A DNA stretch of 64,000 nt from the NCBI RefSeq assembly GCF_020991125.1, contig NZ_CP087715.1:3277001-3341000 (forward strand). Direction: 5' to 3'. Position numbers and translations under genes: made by a program. The stretch comes from Microbulbifer celer (GTDB lineage Bacteria; Pseudomonadota; Gammaproteobacteria; Pseudomonadales; Cellvibrionaceae). The notes below the pieces were generated by a model. It worked only from the letters and a program-made list of their open reading frames with translations, had not been told where the DNA came from and ran no database searches. Positions 36,208 to 44,497 of this stretch are shown piece after piece. The number at the start of each line of letters is the position of its first letter. Position 1 is the first letter of the stretch.

Positions 36208-36612
36208 TTACAAATGACGGGTTTCCGCGGGGGTATTCATCCAGTTGTCATTGCGACCATCAAAATACTGCACCGGTGCATCGATCAGTTCCTGCGGGCT
36301 GACGTTATCCAGTGCCGATAGATAAACCGAGACAAATTCGCCACCCAGTTCCTCTACATCCCCTTTGCCGAAGCTATGTACACCGCAGTGTTTGCAGAAC
36401 GGATGGTGGGCCTGGTTGGTGCCAAACTGGTAGTCGCTGAGCGACTCTTCGCCCTTTAGCAGGCGGAAATCATCCGGCTTGATAATCGCGCCCCACTCGC
36501 GGGTTTTGGTACAGATGGAACAGTTGCACTTGCCCGTGCCGGCGCTCAGGTCGATATCTGCTTCATACTGGACGGCGCCGCAATGGCAGCTGCCCTGGTA
36601 AGTCTTTTTCAT
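36208..36612 (-). CDS. GFA (glutathione-dependent formaldehyde-activating) family protein
   Basis: A 134-residue zinc-binding protein of the GFA/CENP-V fold. Its ligands are visible: CHCGAVQY near the N-terminus, CNCSIC, and FCKHCG. The family includes enzymes that may form S-hydroxymethylglutathione, but many members have unknown substrates. Its start overlaps the GST stop by one base (TGATG), so both are in one operon, divergent from a WYL regulator. Confidence 0.88.
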   Translation of the reverse strand: MKKTYQGSCHCGAVQYEADIDLSAGTGKCNCSICTKTREWGAIIKPDDFRLLKGEESLSDYQFGTNQAHHPFCKHCGVHSFGKGDVEELGGEFVSVYLSALDNVSPQELIDAPVQYFDGRNDNWMNTPAETRHL

Positions 36613-37232
36613 CAGGCATTCTCCATCAACGCATCATCTTTTTCTGTGGCGCAGCGGTAGGCGTCGCGGGCGGCAACGCGCTGTGCGTATTCAACAAACT
36701 CTGGACGCTTTTCGATGGTGCCGAACTGTACGCCCCAGTTGATCTGTGATCCCACATAGACGTCGGCGGCGGTAAAGCGTTCGCCGGCTACATAGGTATG
36801 CTCTTTTAACCAGCTGGAGAGGTTATCCAGCACTGCCTTGTAGCTGCCATAGCCCACCATCATCTGTTTCTCCGTATCCGGCTCAATCTCGAATACCTTG
36901 AAGTCGGTCACTGCCGACTCCAGCGGCCCGGCAGCAAAAAACATCCAACGGTAGTAACTGGCACGCTCGTCAGGCAGCGGTGCCAGCTCTGCTTGTGGAA
37001 AGGTCTCTGCCAGATAGGCACAGATGGCGGCGCACTCGGTCACTACCTGACCACCGTGGACGATCGCCGGGACCTTACCCATGGGGTTGATCTTCAGGTA
37101 GGTGGGGGCTTTTATACTGCCACCGTATTCGAGCACTTCCACCTGGTAGGGGGCTCCCACTTCTTCCAGCATCCAGCGCGCGATGCGGCCGCGGGATTGG
37201 GGGTTGGTGTAGAGGGTTACATTCTCTGGCAT
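36612..37232 (-). CDS. Glutathione S-transferase family protein
   Basis: A 206-residue soluble GST. The N-terminal thioredoxin-like domain has [22 protein letters not shown] and the cis-Pro region GKVPAIV, followed by [12 protein letters not shown] and an all-helical C-terminal domain. It is co-transcribed with the GFA gene and divergent from the WYL regulator, which may control them; both products are linked to glutathione and electrophile handling. Confidence 0.9.
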   Translation of the reverse strand: MPENVTLYTNPQSRGRIARWMLEEVGAPYQVEVLEYGGSIKAPTYLKINPMGKVPAIVHGGQVVTECAAICAYLAETFPQAELAPLPDERASYYRWMFFAAGPLESAVTDFKVFEIEPDTEKQMMVGYGSYKAVLDNLSSWLKEHTYVAGERFTAADVYVGSQINWGVQFGTIEKRPEFVEYAQRVAARDAYRCATEKDDALMENA

Positions 37233-37351
37233 AGCGGCTCTCCGTTTCTCTATGTTGCCCTTGTTTGTGAAGGGCGTTTGATCGGAACGGAAGCACTGTA
37301 GTTGTTAAATAGGCTATATTCCGCCCTAATAGAAGATGCGGGACATAATTC

Positions 37352-38305
37352 ATGTCGAATCCTACGACACGAGTACTGGCATTACTGGAATTACTCCAGA
37401 TTCACGGTAACGCCACCGGCAGCGAGCTGGCACAAAAACTCGGTGTAGACGGTCGTACGCTGCGCCGCTACATCGCGACGCTGGAGGAGATCGGTGTTCC
37501 ATTAACGGCAGAGCGCGGGCGCCACGGTGGCTATAAGCTGGTATCTGGCTACAAGTTGCCGCCGATGATGTTCACCAATGAGGAGACCCTGGCCATCTCC
37601 CTCGGCCTGCTGGCAGCGCGCAGCCTGAGCGTGGGTGAGGTGTCTTCTGCCGTAGCCAGTGCCCAGGCCAAGCTGGAACGGGTGATGCCAGAGAAATTGA
37701 AGCAGAAACTGCGCGCACTGGATGACAGCGTCACCCTGGATCTGGTGCCGACGGCAGCCCCCGACAGCACCACCCTGACCACGCTGGCTGCGGCGACCCA
37801 GACTCGTTGCCGTACACTATTTGACTACACCAGCGGTAACGGCAACGAGCCTACAACACGGCGCGAGTTCGACCCCTACGGCCTGGTGTTCCGTCGCGGC
37901 CGCTGGTACGCGGTGGGGCACTGCCATCTGCGTGCAGACCTGCGCACCTTCCGGCTCGATCGTATGCAGAACCTGCAGCAACTGGACATCCCCTTTCGGC
38001 GACCACAGAATTTTGATGCCGCCGCCTACCTCACCACGAGTTTTTCGCAAATGGAACCGGCGGTTGAAGTGGAATTACTGCTGCATACGGACGTTGCCAG
38101 CGCCAGTGCAATGCTCGGCGGCGAGGTGGGCATCCTGACCCCCAAAGGGGACGCGGTGTTGTGGCGCGCCCACACCGGCTGCCTGAGCTGGTTTGCCTCG
38201 CAACTGGTGCAATTGCCCTGTTCATTTGAAATCCTTTCGCCCCCGGGACTACGCGGCGAGCTACGCCGCCAGGCCGAGAGGCTGCTATCCATGACGATGA
38301 CGTGA
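37352..38305 (+). CDS. YafY-type transcriptional regulator with WYL domain
   Basis: A 317-residue regulator: N-terminal winged HTH (about 1-60, GSELAQKLGVDGRTLRRYIATLEEIG), central WYL domain (about 150-215, with FDYTSG and FDPYGLVFRRGRWYAVGHC) and a C-terminal extension. WYL domains bind small ligands or nucleic acid. It diverges from the GST-GFA operon with about 120 bases between, which probably hold its operator. Confidence 0.88.
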   Translation: MSNPTTRVLALLELLQIHGNATGSELAQKLGVDGRTLRRYIATLEEIGVPLTAERGRHGGYKLVSGYKLPPMMFTNEETLAISLGLLAARSLSVGEVSSAVASAQAKLERVMPEKLKQKLRALDDSVTLDLVPTAAPDSTTLTTLAAATQTRCRTLFDYTSGNGNEPTTRREFDPYGLVFRRGRWYAVGHCHLRADLRTFRLDRMQNLQQLDIPFRRPQNFDAAAYLTTSFSQMEPAVEVELLLHTDVASASAMLGGEVGILTPKGDAVLWRAHTGCLSWFASQLVQLPCSFEILSPPGLRGELRRQAERLLSMTMT

Positions 38306-38462
38306 CTGTCGAGGACCGCACTGTGAAAGCGATCCGCGACGGCGCCTGATGCCACGCATTTTTCTGCCAGAATATTTCCCGGCCACTGTCGATTTCTGCC
38401 CGGGAGATACGACTATTAGTAACCAATATAATCCATATGCTGGTTGCAACCGAGGAAATACC

Positions 38463-38876
38463 ATGTCCAGAATGATGTTCGTAAACCTGCCAGTCGCCGA
38501 TTTGGGGAAATCTATCGAGTTTTTCTCCCAGCTCGGCTTCGAGTTCAACCCCCAGTTCACCGATGACACCGCCACCTGTATGGTCGTCGGCGAAAGCAAC
38601 TTTGTCATGCTCCTTACCCGCGAGAAGTTCAGCAGTTTCACCCCGGGGCTTGAGATTTCCGATACCCGCGAAAGCGCTGAAGTGCTGGTGTGCCTATCTG
38701 CAGTGAGTCGCGAAGAAGTCGATGCGCTGCTCGACAAGGCCATCAAGGCGGGAGGCACCAGCTTCCGCGAGCCGGAAGACTATGGATTCATGTATGGCCG
38801 GGCCTTCCGTGATCTCGACGGTCATATCTGGGAGTTTATGTGGATGGATCCAGCCGCGGTGCAGTCAGACAACTGA
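38463..38876 (+). CDS. VOC family (glyoxalase/bleomycin resistance-like) protein
   Basis: A 137-residue protein of the vicinal oxygen chelate fold: RMMFVNLPVADLGKSIEFFSQLGF at the N-terminus and DLDGHIWEFMWMDPA at the end. Metal-ligand positions (early His/Gln, late Glu) are only partly clear. ATG 38463 is taken as the start by family length; the longer frame from 38349 is unlikely. Substrate unknown. Confidence 0.85.
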   Translation: MSRMMFVNLPVADLGKSIEFFSQLGFEFNPQFTDDTATCMVVGESNFVMLLTREKFSSFTPGLEISDTRESAEVLVCLSAVSREEVDALLDKAIKAGGTSFREPEDYGFMYGRAFRDLDGHIWEFMWMDPAAVQSDN

Positions 38877-38912
38877 ACCCAGTATTGGGGGATCGACAAA
38901 CTCTCTCCATAA

Positions 38913-38943
38913 ACGTGCCCGGCGTCCGGCCGGGCACGTCTTC
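38913..38943 (+). terminator. Hairpin terminator after the VOC gene
   Basis: The 10-bp stem acgtgcccgg (38913-38922)/ccgggcacgt (38930-38939) with a seven-base loop is followed by cttcccc. Confidence 0.6.
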
Positions 38944-39043
38944 CCCCGCCGGGGGATGCACTATCTAGCTGCCTATCTGCAATGGCATACATAACAGCGT
39001 GGGTTGCCACCTACTGATATGCCGCCCCTCCAACTAGCGCGTG

Positions 39044-39068
39044 GCGCCCTTTTCCTGGCGCGTTTTTT
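39044..39068 (+). terminator. Short stem with T6 tail
   Basis: gcgcc (39044-39048) pairs with ggcgc (39057-39061) and is followed by gtttttt. It is a weak but correctly built intrinsic terminator, just upstream of the HExxH protein gene. Confidence 0.5.
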
Positions 39069-39117
39069 CTTTGACTAGAATCAGGATATCGATCACTTTG
39101 AAGACGTCTACAGTCTT

Positions 39118-40032
39118 ATGATTTGGAAAATACTTGTTCCGATATTAACTTTGTTGTTTTCAGACTTGGTTAGTGGTGGAACTTTGCCTGACCGTCGACA
39201 GAGCCTGGACAGAGTGGCGATAACGGACCGCTTTCGAATCTTTTACACCCTGTCGGGAAAGGATGCTCTGCCATCAGAAAGGCAGACTGATGCGGATAAC
39301 AGTGGAACACCGGATTATATTGAGCAGTTAGCGCAGCGATTTGTAAAAGTAGATAAATTTTACCGAACGAAAGTGGGGCTGATATCGCCCCTCGACAGCG
39401 ACCGGTACAAGGGACGCGCGCATTATATTGATATCAACCTCTTGAACCTTTCAGATGACAAGGGCAAGACAAGGAACGGCATCGCGTATGATGGGACCCC
39501 AAAACTCGACCGAGTTGTTGCTGGAGCAGAGTCACTCAACGTTCTCTTGATTGATTTATCCAACTCGCTCAGTTGGGAAAACAAGACGGTGGAACACGAG
39601 CTGTTCCACCTTTTCCAGAACGGGTACACCTATTTTAAGAACCCCTGGTATACCGAAGGGACCGCCAGGTGGTCGGAGCTCATAATGAATGGCCGTCTTG
39701 GCAGTGGCGGCGGGCTACCGCATAGCGAAGACCAGAAGCAGGAGCTGTTTCACAAAACGTATGACGCAAATACATTCTGGAACGAACTGATACTGCGTTC
39801 AGACAAGGCGGCACTGGGAAAAAATTTCATAAAAAAACTTTTAGAGAAGCTTGGGGAGATTGACGGCGTTGCCGCTCGAGATCGGGGAATAGAGAGCGCA
39901 CCCTGGCCGGAATCCGAACAACGGAGTGAAGATAACGATCCATATATATGGCGCGCTGTACTGGAAACAATGCGGGAAATCGGATACACCGAATCCAATG
40001 ATAAAGATGTAAGTAAACTACTCAAATTATAG
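39118..40032 (+). CDS. Exported HExxH putative metallopeptidase
   Basis: A 304-residue exported protein (signal-like MIWKILVPILTLLFSDLVSG). The zinc motif HELFH lies at residues 160-164, with a downstream Glu in YTEGTARW (Glu180), spacing typical of gluzincins. DADNSGTPDYIEQLAQ resembles segments of the MXAN_6640-type putative metalloproteases. The gene has lower G+C than neighbours. The start has a weak ribosome site. The substrate is unknown. Confidence 0.72.
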   Translation: MIWKILVPILTLLFSDLVSGGTLPDRRQSLDRVAITDRFRIFYTLSGKDALPSERQTDADNSGTPDYIEQLAQRFVKVDKFYRTKVGLISPLDSDRYKGRAHYIDINLLNLSDDKGKTRNGIAYDGTPKLDRVVAGAESLNVLLIDLSNSLSWENKTVEHELFHLFQNGYTYFKNPWYTEGTARWSELIMNGRLGSGGGLPHSEDQKQELFHKTYDANTFWNELILRSDKAALGKNFIKKLLEKLGEIDGVAARDRGIESAPWPESEQRSEDNDPYIWRAVLETMREIGYTESNDKDVSKLLKL

Positions 40033-40069
40033 TATTAGTATTTGACAGATCCGGGGGAGGACGTTAGCA

Positions 40070-40762
40070 ATGAAAACAATCGGCCTACTGGGCGGAATGA
40101 GCTGGGAGTCCACACTCAGCTATTACAAAGCCATTAATGAGGGCGTAAGAGCCAGGCTGGGCGGATTGCACTCCGCAAAAATTTGTCTTTACAGTGTCAA
40201 CTTCGATGAGATCGAACGACTGCAACATGCGGGAGATTGGCTCGAGACAGCCAATATTCTTTCTCAGGCAGCCAGGTCAGTCGAGAAAGGCGGTTCCGAT
40301 TTCCTGATGATCTGTACCAACACCATGCATAAAGTATTTCACAAGATCGAAGCGGAAATCTCCATCCCGATTCTGCATATTGCCGACGCCACGGCACAGG
40401 CATTGACACGGGATGGTGTGACTACCGTGGGTCTACTGGGTACGCGCTTTACCATGAAACAGGATTTCTACAAAGGCCGACTATCTGAAAAATTTGGCAT
40501 TAAGGTGCTGACACCCAGTCCCGAAGAGCAGATTGTGGTGCATGAGGTCATCTATAAAGAACTTTGCCTGGGTACAGTGAACCCTGATTCGAAAGCGCGA
40601 TATCTGGAAATTATCGAGAACCTCCGCGCACGTGGTGCACAGGCGGTGATCCTTGGCTGCACAGAGATTGCGCTACTGGTAAAACAGAGTGATACCACTG
40701 TTCCGCTGTATGACACGGCCGAGATTCATGCCAAGCAGGGTGTGGAAACGGCAATTTCCTGA
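40070..40762 (+). CDS. Aspartate/glutamate racemase family protein
   Basis: A 230-residue member of the Asp/Glu racemase superfamily, which uses two cysteines without cofactor. Both are visible in CTNTMHK (about residue 83) and GCTEIALL (about residue 198), together with GLLGGMSWEST at the N-terminus. It probably interconverts L- and D-aspartate or a related amino acid in the cytoplasm. gggggagg lies about 9 bases before ATG 40070. Confidence 0.9.
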   Translation: MKTIGLLGGMSWESTLSYYKAINEGVRARLGGLHSAKICLYSVNFDEIERLQHAGDWLETANILSQAARSVEKGGSDFLMICTNTMHKVFHKIEAEISIPILHIADATAQALTRDGVTTVGLLGTRFTMKQDFYKGRLSEKFGIKVLTPSPEEQIVVHEVIYKELCLGTVNPDSKARYLEIIENLRARGAQAVILGCTEIALLVKQSDTTVPLYDTAEIHAKQGVETAIS

Positions 40763-40920
40763 TAACGCTCTTCCCGAAACTCAAACGCCTGGCGTGGTGC
40801 CAGATTGAAATCATGCTTAAGTCTGCTTAAATAGAGAGCGACAAATAACAATAAATGTCTATTCGAAATCGTGGGACCACACTTTCCCTGGATATCGATC
40901 TGCACATCGGAAGCCCACTT

Positions 40921-42312
40921 ATGTCACTCAGTAGCACCGAACTCGATATCCTGGGTATCGACTCCCACACCTTCAAAGACCTGGAAATTTTTGAATGCGA
41001 TACTGGCGATGCCAGCTTGTTCGATTTCTGTAATCGGACGCGTTCTATCGGCGGCGCTGTAGTGCTGCGACGACGGATGCAAAGCCCCTGGGCCAGTGCG
41101 GAACGTATAGAAGCTACACAGCAAGCGATTCGCTTTATCACAGCGCAGCGCTCACACTTCAGGACGATGCCCTCCGTGTACGCAGTCGAGGGTACGCAGG
41201 ACTACCTGCAGGAAATTCTGCCAAACCTGGACTTCCGCAACCGATTGGAGTTTGCGCTGGGTTCTTTCCAGGTCTGGGCCAACCAGGACAGTCACTATTT
41301 CAGCATCGTGCGCGGCGCACAGGCCGCTTGCCGGTTGATCCGGGCACTGCGAGCGTTCGCGGCGCTGGCGCCGCTGAAAAATGCTCCCGGGGAACTTGAA
41401 CCGCTGCTGCGGCAGTTGCGTGCGCTTTTGTCCCGCCCGAACTTCCGTATGGTGCCGGATTTTGACGTCGGGACCTGGGGTACCTGGAAGATGCTCAAGC
41501 TCGACCAGATGCTGCGAGTGAAAGAGAAAGAAACGCTTTCCCGGCTACTGGCGCTGAATTACGAGCTGGATGCACTGGTATCCATGGCCGATGCCAATGG
41601 TGAGCACGGTTTCGTAATGCCGGAGGTCTGCGCCGGGCCACTGCGAGCAAATGCCGATGGGCTCTATCATCCATATGTTACGAACCCAATCGCTAACCCG
41701 GTGTCGCTCAACCAGCAACATCGCATTCTATTTCTCACCGGTCCCAATATGGCAGGCAAGACTACCTACCTGCGCGCATTTGCCACCGCACTCTACCTCG
41801 CCCACCTGGGCATGGGTGTGCCAGCACAGCGCTTTCAGTTTGTTCCGGTACAGTGGCTGTTCAGTTCGATCTCTCTGACCGACGATCTGCGGCGCGGGGT
41901 AAGCTATTTCCGCGCCGAAGCACTGCGCGTCAAAGCCGTGGCCGAGGCGGTCGCGCGGGGTGATCGGGTTTTGGCGTTGATGGACGAACCATTCAAGGGG
42001 ACGAACGTCAAAGATGCTTTCGAGGCATCTCTGGCCATTCTCGAGCGCTTCTCCAGCCGGGAGAATTGCCTGTTTATGTTCTCCTCCCACCTGATCGAAC
42101 TCAGCGACCATTTGCAACGCCTCAACAACCAGGTGGACTGTCGCTACTTCGAGGCCGCCGAGAGCGGCGATCGGCTGCATTTCGATTATCGGTTGCGCCC
42201 GGGTATTTCTGACCAGAGATTGGGTATGCGGGTACTGCGGGAAGAGGGTATTTTTCATCTGCTAGATAAGCCTTCATGCCCGGCACCTGAAGTATCGCAA
42301 ACAACGCTGTGA
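40921..42312 (+). CDS. MutS-like ATPase lacking the mismatch-recognition domain
   Basis: A 463-residue protein comparable to the core and ATPase parts of MutS (domains III and V). The Walker A is GPNMAGKTTY (about residues 273-282), the Walker B VLALMDEPFKGTN, and SSHLIELSDHL follows. No N-terminal mismatch-binding domain or FxE motif is present. The function may resemble MutS2 or other MutS-type clamps without mismatch binding. ATG 40921 is preferred, with ggaag eight bases upstream; ATG 40855 would add 22 residues. Confidence 0.82.
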   Translation: MSLSSTELDILGIDSHTFKDLEIFECDTGDASLFDFCNRTRSIGGAVVLRRRMQSPWASAERIEATQQAIRFITAQRSHFRTMPSVYAVEGTQDYLQEILPNLDFRNRLEFALGSFQVWANQDSHYFSIVRGAQAACRLIRALRAFAALAPLKNAPGELEPLLRQLRALLSRPNFRMVPDFDVGTWGTWKMLKLDQMLRVKEKETLSRLLALNYELDALVSMADANGEHGFVMPEVCAGPLRANADGLYHPYVTNPIANPVSLNQQHRILFLTGPNMAGKTTYLRAFATALYLAHLGMGVPAQRFQFVPVQWLFSSISLTDDLRRGVSYFRAEALRVKAVAEAVARGDRVLALMDEPFKGTNVKDAFEASLAILERFSSRENCLFMFSSHLIELSDHLQRLNNQVDCRYFEAAESGDRLHFDYRLRPGISDQRLGMRVLREEGIFHLLDKPSCPAPEVSQTTL

Positions 42313-42376
42313 TCAAAGGTAACAATTATGATGGAAGTGTGTTCTTCAGTTGAACAACTCGAACACACCTGTTTAC

Positions 42377-43003
42377 CTACCCCTCCATCGCGGCAAATCC
42401 CTCCGCGATCGTCATCGGCGCCGCTGGGCGGGCGTACATGGTTTTCAGGTATTCTCGCAGCCGCGGTGCCGCATCCAGAAGCGCTTCAGTGTTTACCCAA
42501 TCTAAGGTATACGCGGCATTGAAGTCGGCTACGCTCGGCCTGTTGCCGACAATGAAGTCCCGGTCTTCCATGTGCCGTTCCAGGACGCTGACCATTTCAC
42601 GACACTCCTGCTTCGCCAGTTCGACGTCCTGCGGCAAGCGTTTGTTTTCCGGGTACAGAAATGTGTGCCGCGATATACGCCACAGCGGTTGTTCGATCTC
42701 GGTCATAAGGAAGAATATCCAGCGGTACATTTGTGCACGCTCTTCCAGAGAGTCGGGAATAAAGCCAGCTTGCGGATATTTCTCTGCCAGATAGAGCTGG
42801 ATGGCGGCGGATTCGGTCAGTACCAGATCCCCATCGACGAGTACCGGAACTTTGGCGGCGGGGTTGAGCGCGAGAAAGTCTTCCCTTTGGGCCTCACCTT
42901 TCAGGAGGTCTACGTGATGGATTTCGTATTCCAGGCCGAGCTCGTTGAGCAGCCACATCACACGTATCACTCGGGTGGGAGGTGTCCCGTATAGTTTGAT
43001 CAT
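42377..43003 (-). CDS. Glutathione S-transferase family protein
   Basis: A 208-residue GST: KLYGTPPTRVIRVMWLLNELGLEYE and AKVPVLVDGDLVLTESAAIQLYLAEKY form the glutathione-binding domain, followed by a helical C-terminal domain. Start ATG 43003 has ggaagacggag just upstream; the open frame continues upstream but is not conserved. It is the last gene of the ECF42 operon. Confidence 0.9.
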   Translation of the reverse strand: MIKLYGTPPTRVIRVMWLLNELGLEYEIHHVDLLKGEAQREDFLALNPAAKVPVLVDGDLVLTESAAIQLYLAEKYPQAGFIPDSLEERAQMYRWIFFLMTEIEQPLWRISRHTFLYPENKRLPQDVELAKQECREMVSVLERHMEDRDFIVGNRPSVADFNAAYTLDWVNTEALLDAAPRLREYLKTMYARPAAPMTIAEGFAAMEG

Positions 43004-43079
43004 CTCCGTCTTCCTGTCTTGTCCGGTCACAGATTCACCACCGGAGGACTGATTTCTACCCGCGGTGGTGAAAATTGGT

Positions 43080-43430
43080 TCACATTGTTGGATTGGGCAT
43101 GCACTCCATGACTTCCACGCCGTCACCAGGGAAGATACTGAAGCTCGGGTGCCCTTCAAAAAGCTTGGCCGCGGCTTCATGGGTTTCCGCTTTGATGATG
43201 ACGTATCCGGTGATGTTATTCTGGGTGTCACCGACGCCATTGGAGTCAATACTTTTGGTTTTTCCCAGCGGACCGCCGGCGTCGACGATGATGTCGTGAT
43301 GCTGCTCCATCCAGCCGTTCCAGGCGGCCATGCCCTCTTGCAGGCGCTTTTGCTGATCCGCTTCAGACAGGTCATCCCAGGTTTTCATGGAACCCGGGGT
43401 ACCGAGATAGATGGCGAGGAAGTTCTTCAC
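43080..43430 (-). CDS. YciI family protein
   Basis: A 116-residue YciI/YCII-related protein (NFLAIYLGTPGSMKTW, then VDAGGPLGKTKSI and FSIFPGDGVEVMEC). The fold is a ferredoxin-like dimer of unknown activity. It starts at GTG with aggag five bases upstream. It sits in the ECF42-associated operon between the SRPBCC and GST genes. Confidence 0.88.
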   Translation of the reverse strand: MKNFLAIYLGTPGSMKTWDDLSEADQQKRLQEGMAAWNGWMEQHHDIIVDAGGPLGKTKSIDSNGVGDTQNNITGYVIIKAETHEAAAKLFEGHPSFSIFPGDGVEVMECMPNPTM

Positions 43431-43475
43431 GTTTTCTCCTTGTGTTTCGCTTTTGGGGGGATTTCAGAATAGTGG

Positions 43476-43919
43476 TTACTGGTTGATTTCCGGTTCTACG
43501 AGGCGCGCCAGTGCAGCGAGGGACTCCTGCCAGCCGAGGTAGCACATCTCCACCGGAATCATATCGGGTATGCCTTCCTGGACGATGCTGAGCTCGGTGC
43601 CACAAGAGACTGCTTTCAGCGTCACGGTGACCTCCATGGTGCCGGGTACGTTCGGGTCATCGAAGGTATCGGTGTAGCGGATGCGCTCATTCTCCACCAA
43701 CTCCTTGTACTCTCCGCCGAAGGCGTGGGTCTGACCGTTGGTAAAATTGGTAAATGATGCTTTGAAGGTGCCGCCGACTTCCGGCTCCAGGTATTCGTAA
43801 GTGGCGTAAAAACCATCGGGTGGGGACCATTTGGCCATGGCGTGGGGGTTGATAAAAGCGCGGTACACACGCTCTGCCGGGGCGCGTAATACGCGGTGTA
43901 AATTTACCGTGCCGGGCAT
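43476..43919 (-). CDS. SRPBCC (AHSA1-like) family protein
   Basis: A 147-residue protein of the START/Bet v1-like AHSA1 branch: LHRVLRAPAERVYRAFINPHAMAKW at the N-terminus and IVQEGIPDMIPVEMCYLGWQESLAALARLVE at the C-terminus. Members bind hydrophobic ligands. aggag lies six bases before ATG 43919. Typical member of ECF42 operons with DGPF/YciI genes. Confidence 0.9.
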   Translation of the reverse strand: MPGTVNLHRVLRAPAERVYRAFINPHAMAKWSPPDGFYATYEYLEPEVGGTFKASFTNFTNGQTHAFGGEYKELVENERIRYTDTFDDPNVPGTMEVTVTLKAVSCGTELSIVQEGIPDMIPVEMCYLGWQESLAALARLVEPEINQ

Positions 43920-43978
43920 GGTTTTCTCCTGATCTTTCTGTTGCTGTTGTTGATGTTCCTGCTGTTTCGAAGGATGGC

Positions 43979-44362
43979 TTACCCGGCGTTGCCGCCAGCC
44001 TGGTTGCCTTCCTCCATCAGTTCCCGCACAGGGCGGACTTCCACTGAACCGTAACGCGCAGGTGGAATCTTGCCGGCCAGGGCGATGGCCTCGTTGAGAT
44101 CTTTCGCTTCCAACATGTAGAAACCAGCCAGCTGCTCCTTGGTCTCCGCAAAGGGACCATCGGTGACCGCGACGCGATTGTCGCGCACCCGCACAGTGGT
44201 GGCGGTGTTGGTGGGCATCAGCGGGCTACCGGTAATAAAGTGTCCGCTAGTACTCAGGTTTTCAACACAAGCGATACATTCCTGGTTGAGCGCATCCCAT
44301 TCCTGCTGGGACTTCTGCTGCATAAGCTTTTCGTCGTAGTAGACCAGTGCAAGGTACTTCAT
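43979..44362 (-). CDS. DGPF (YCII-related) family protein
   Basis: A 127-residue YciI-related protein with the diagnostic TDGPFAETKEQLAGFYML motif. DGPF proteins are the hallmark partners of group ECF42 sigma factors. aggagg lies upstream of ATG 44362, and an ECF42-type promoter precedes it. It is the first target gene of the operon; the biochemical function is unknown. Confidence 0.92.
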   Translation of the reverse strand: MKYLALVYYDEKLMQQKSQQEWDALNQECIACVENLSTSGHFITGSPLMPTNTATTVRVRDNRVAVTDGPFAETKEQLAGFYMLEAKDLNEAIALAGKIPPARYGSVEVRPVRELMEEGNQAGGNAG

Positions 44363-44428
44363 TCTGTGTTCCTCCTATTTACCAGGATGCGATGCGGATT
44401 GCGCTGTTGAACTCGGCGCTTTGATAGT

Positions 44429-44457
44429 TAGTCGAACGGAGTTGATGGCATTCGACA
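44429..44457 (-). promoter_or_regulatory. ECF42-type promoter of the DGPF operon
   Basis: On the minus strand TGTCGA (44457-44452) is followed by a 17-base spacer and CGACTA (44434-44429). This fits the promoter reported for ECF42 sigma factors (TGTCGA at -35, CGA/TC at -10). It lies in the 135-base gap between the sigma gene and the DGPF gene. Confidence 0.7.
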
Positions 44458-44497
44458 GGCGGGTGAAATTTATTTGAAAACTTTTCTGGATCGGCCG

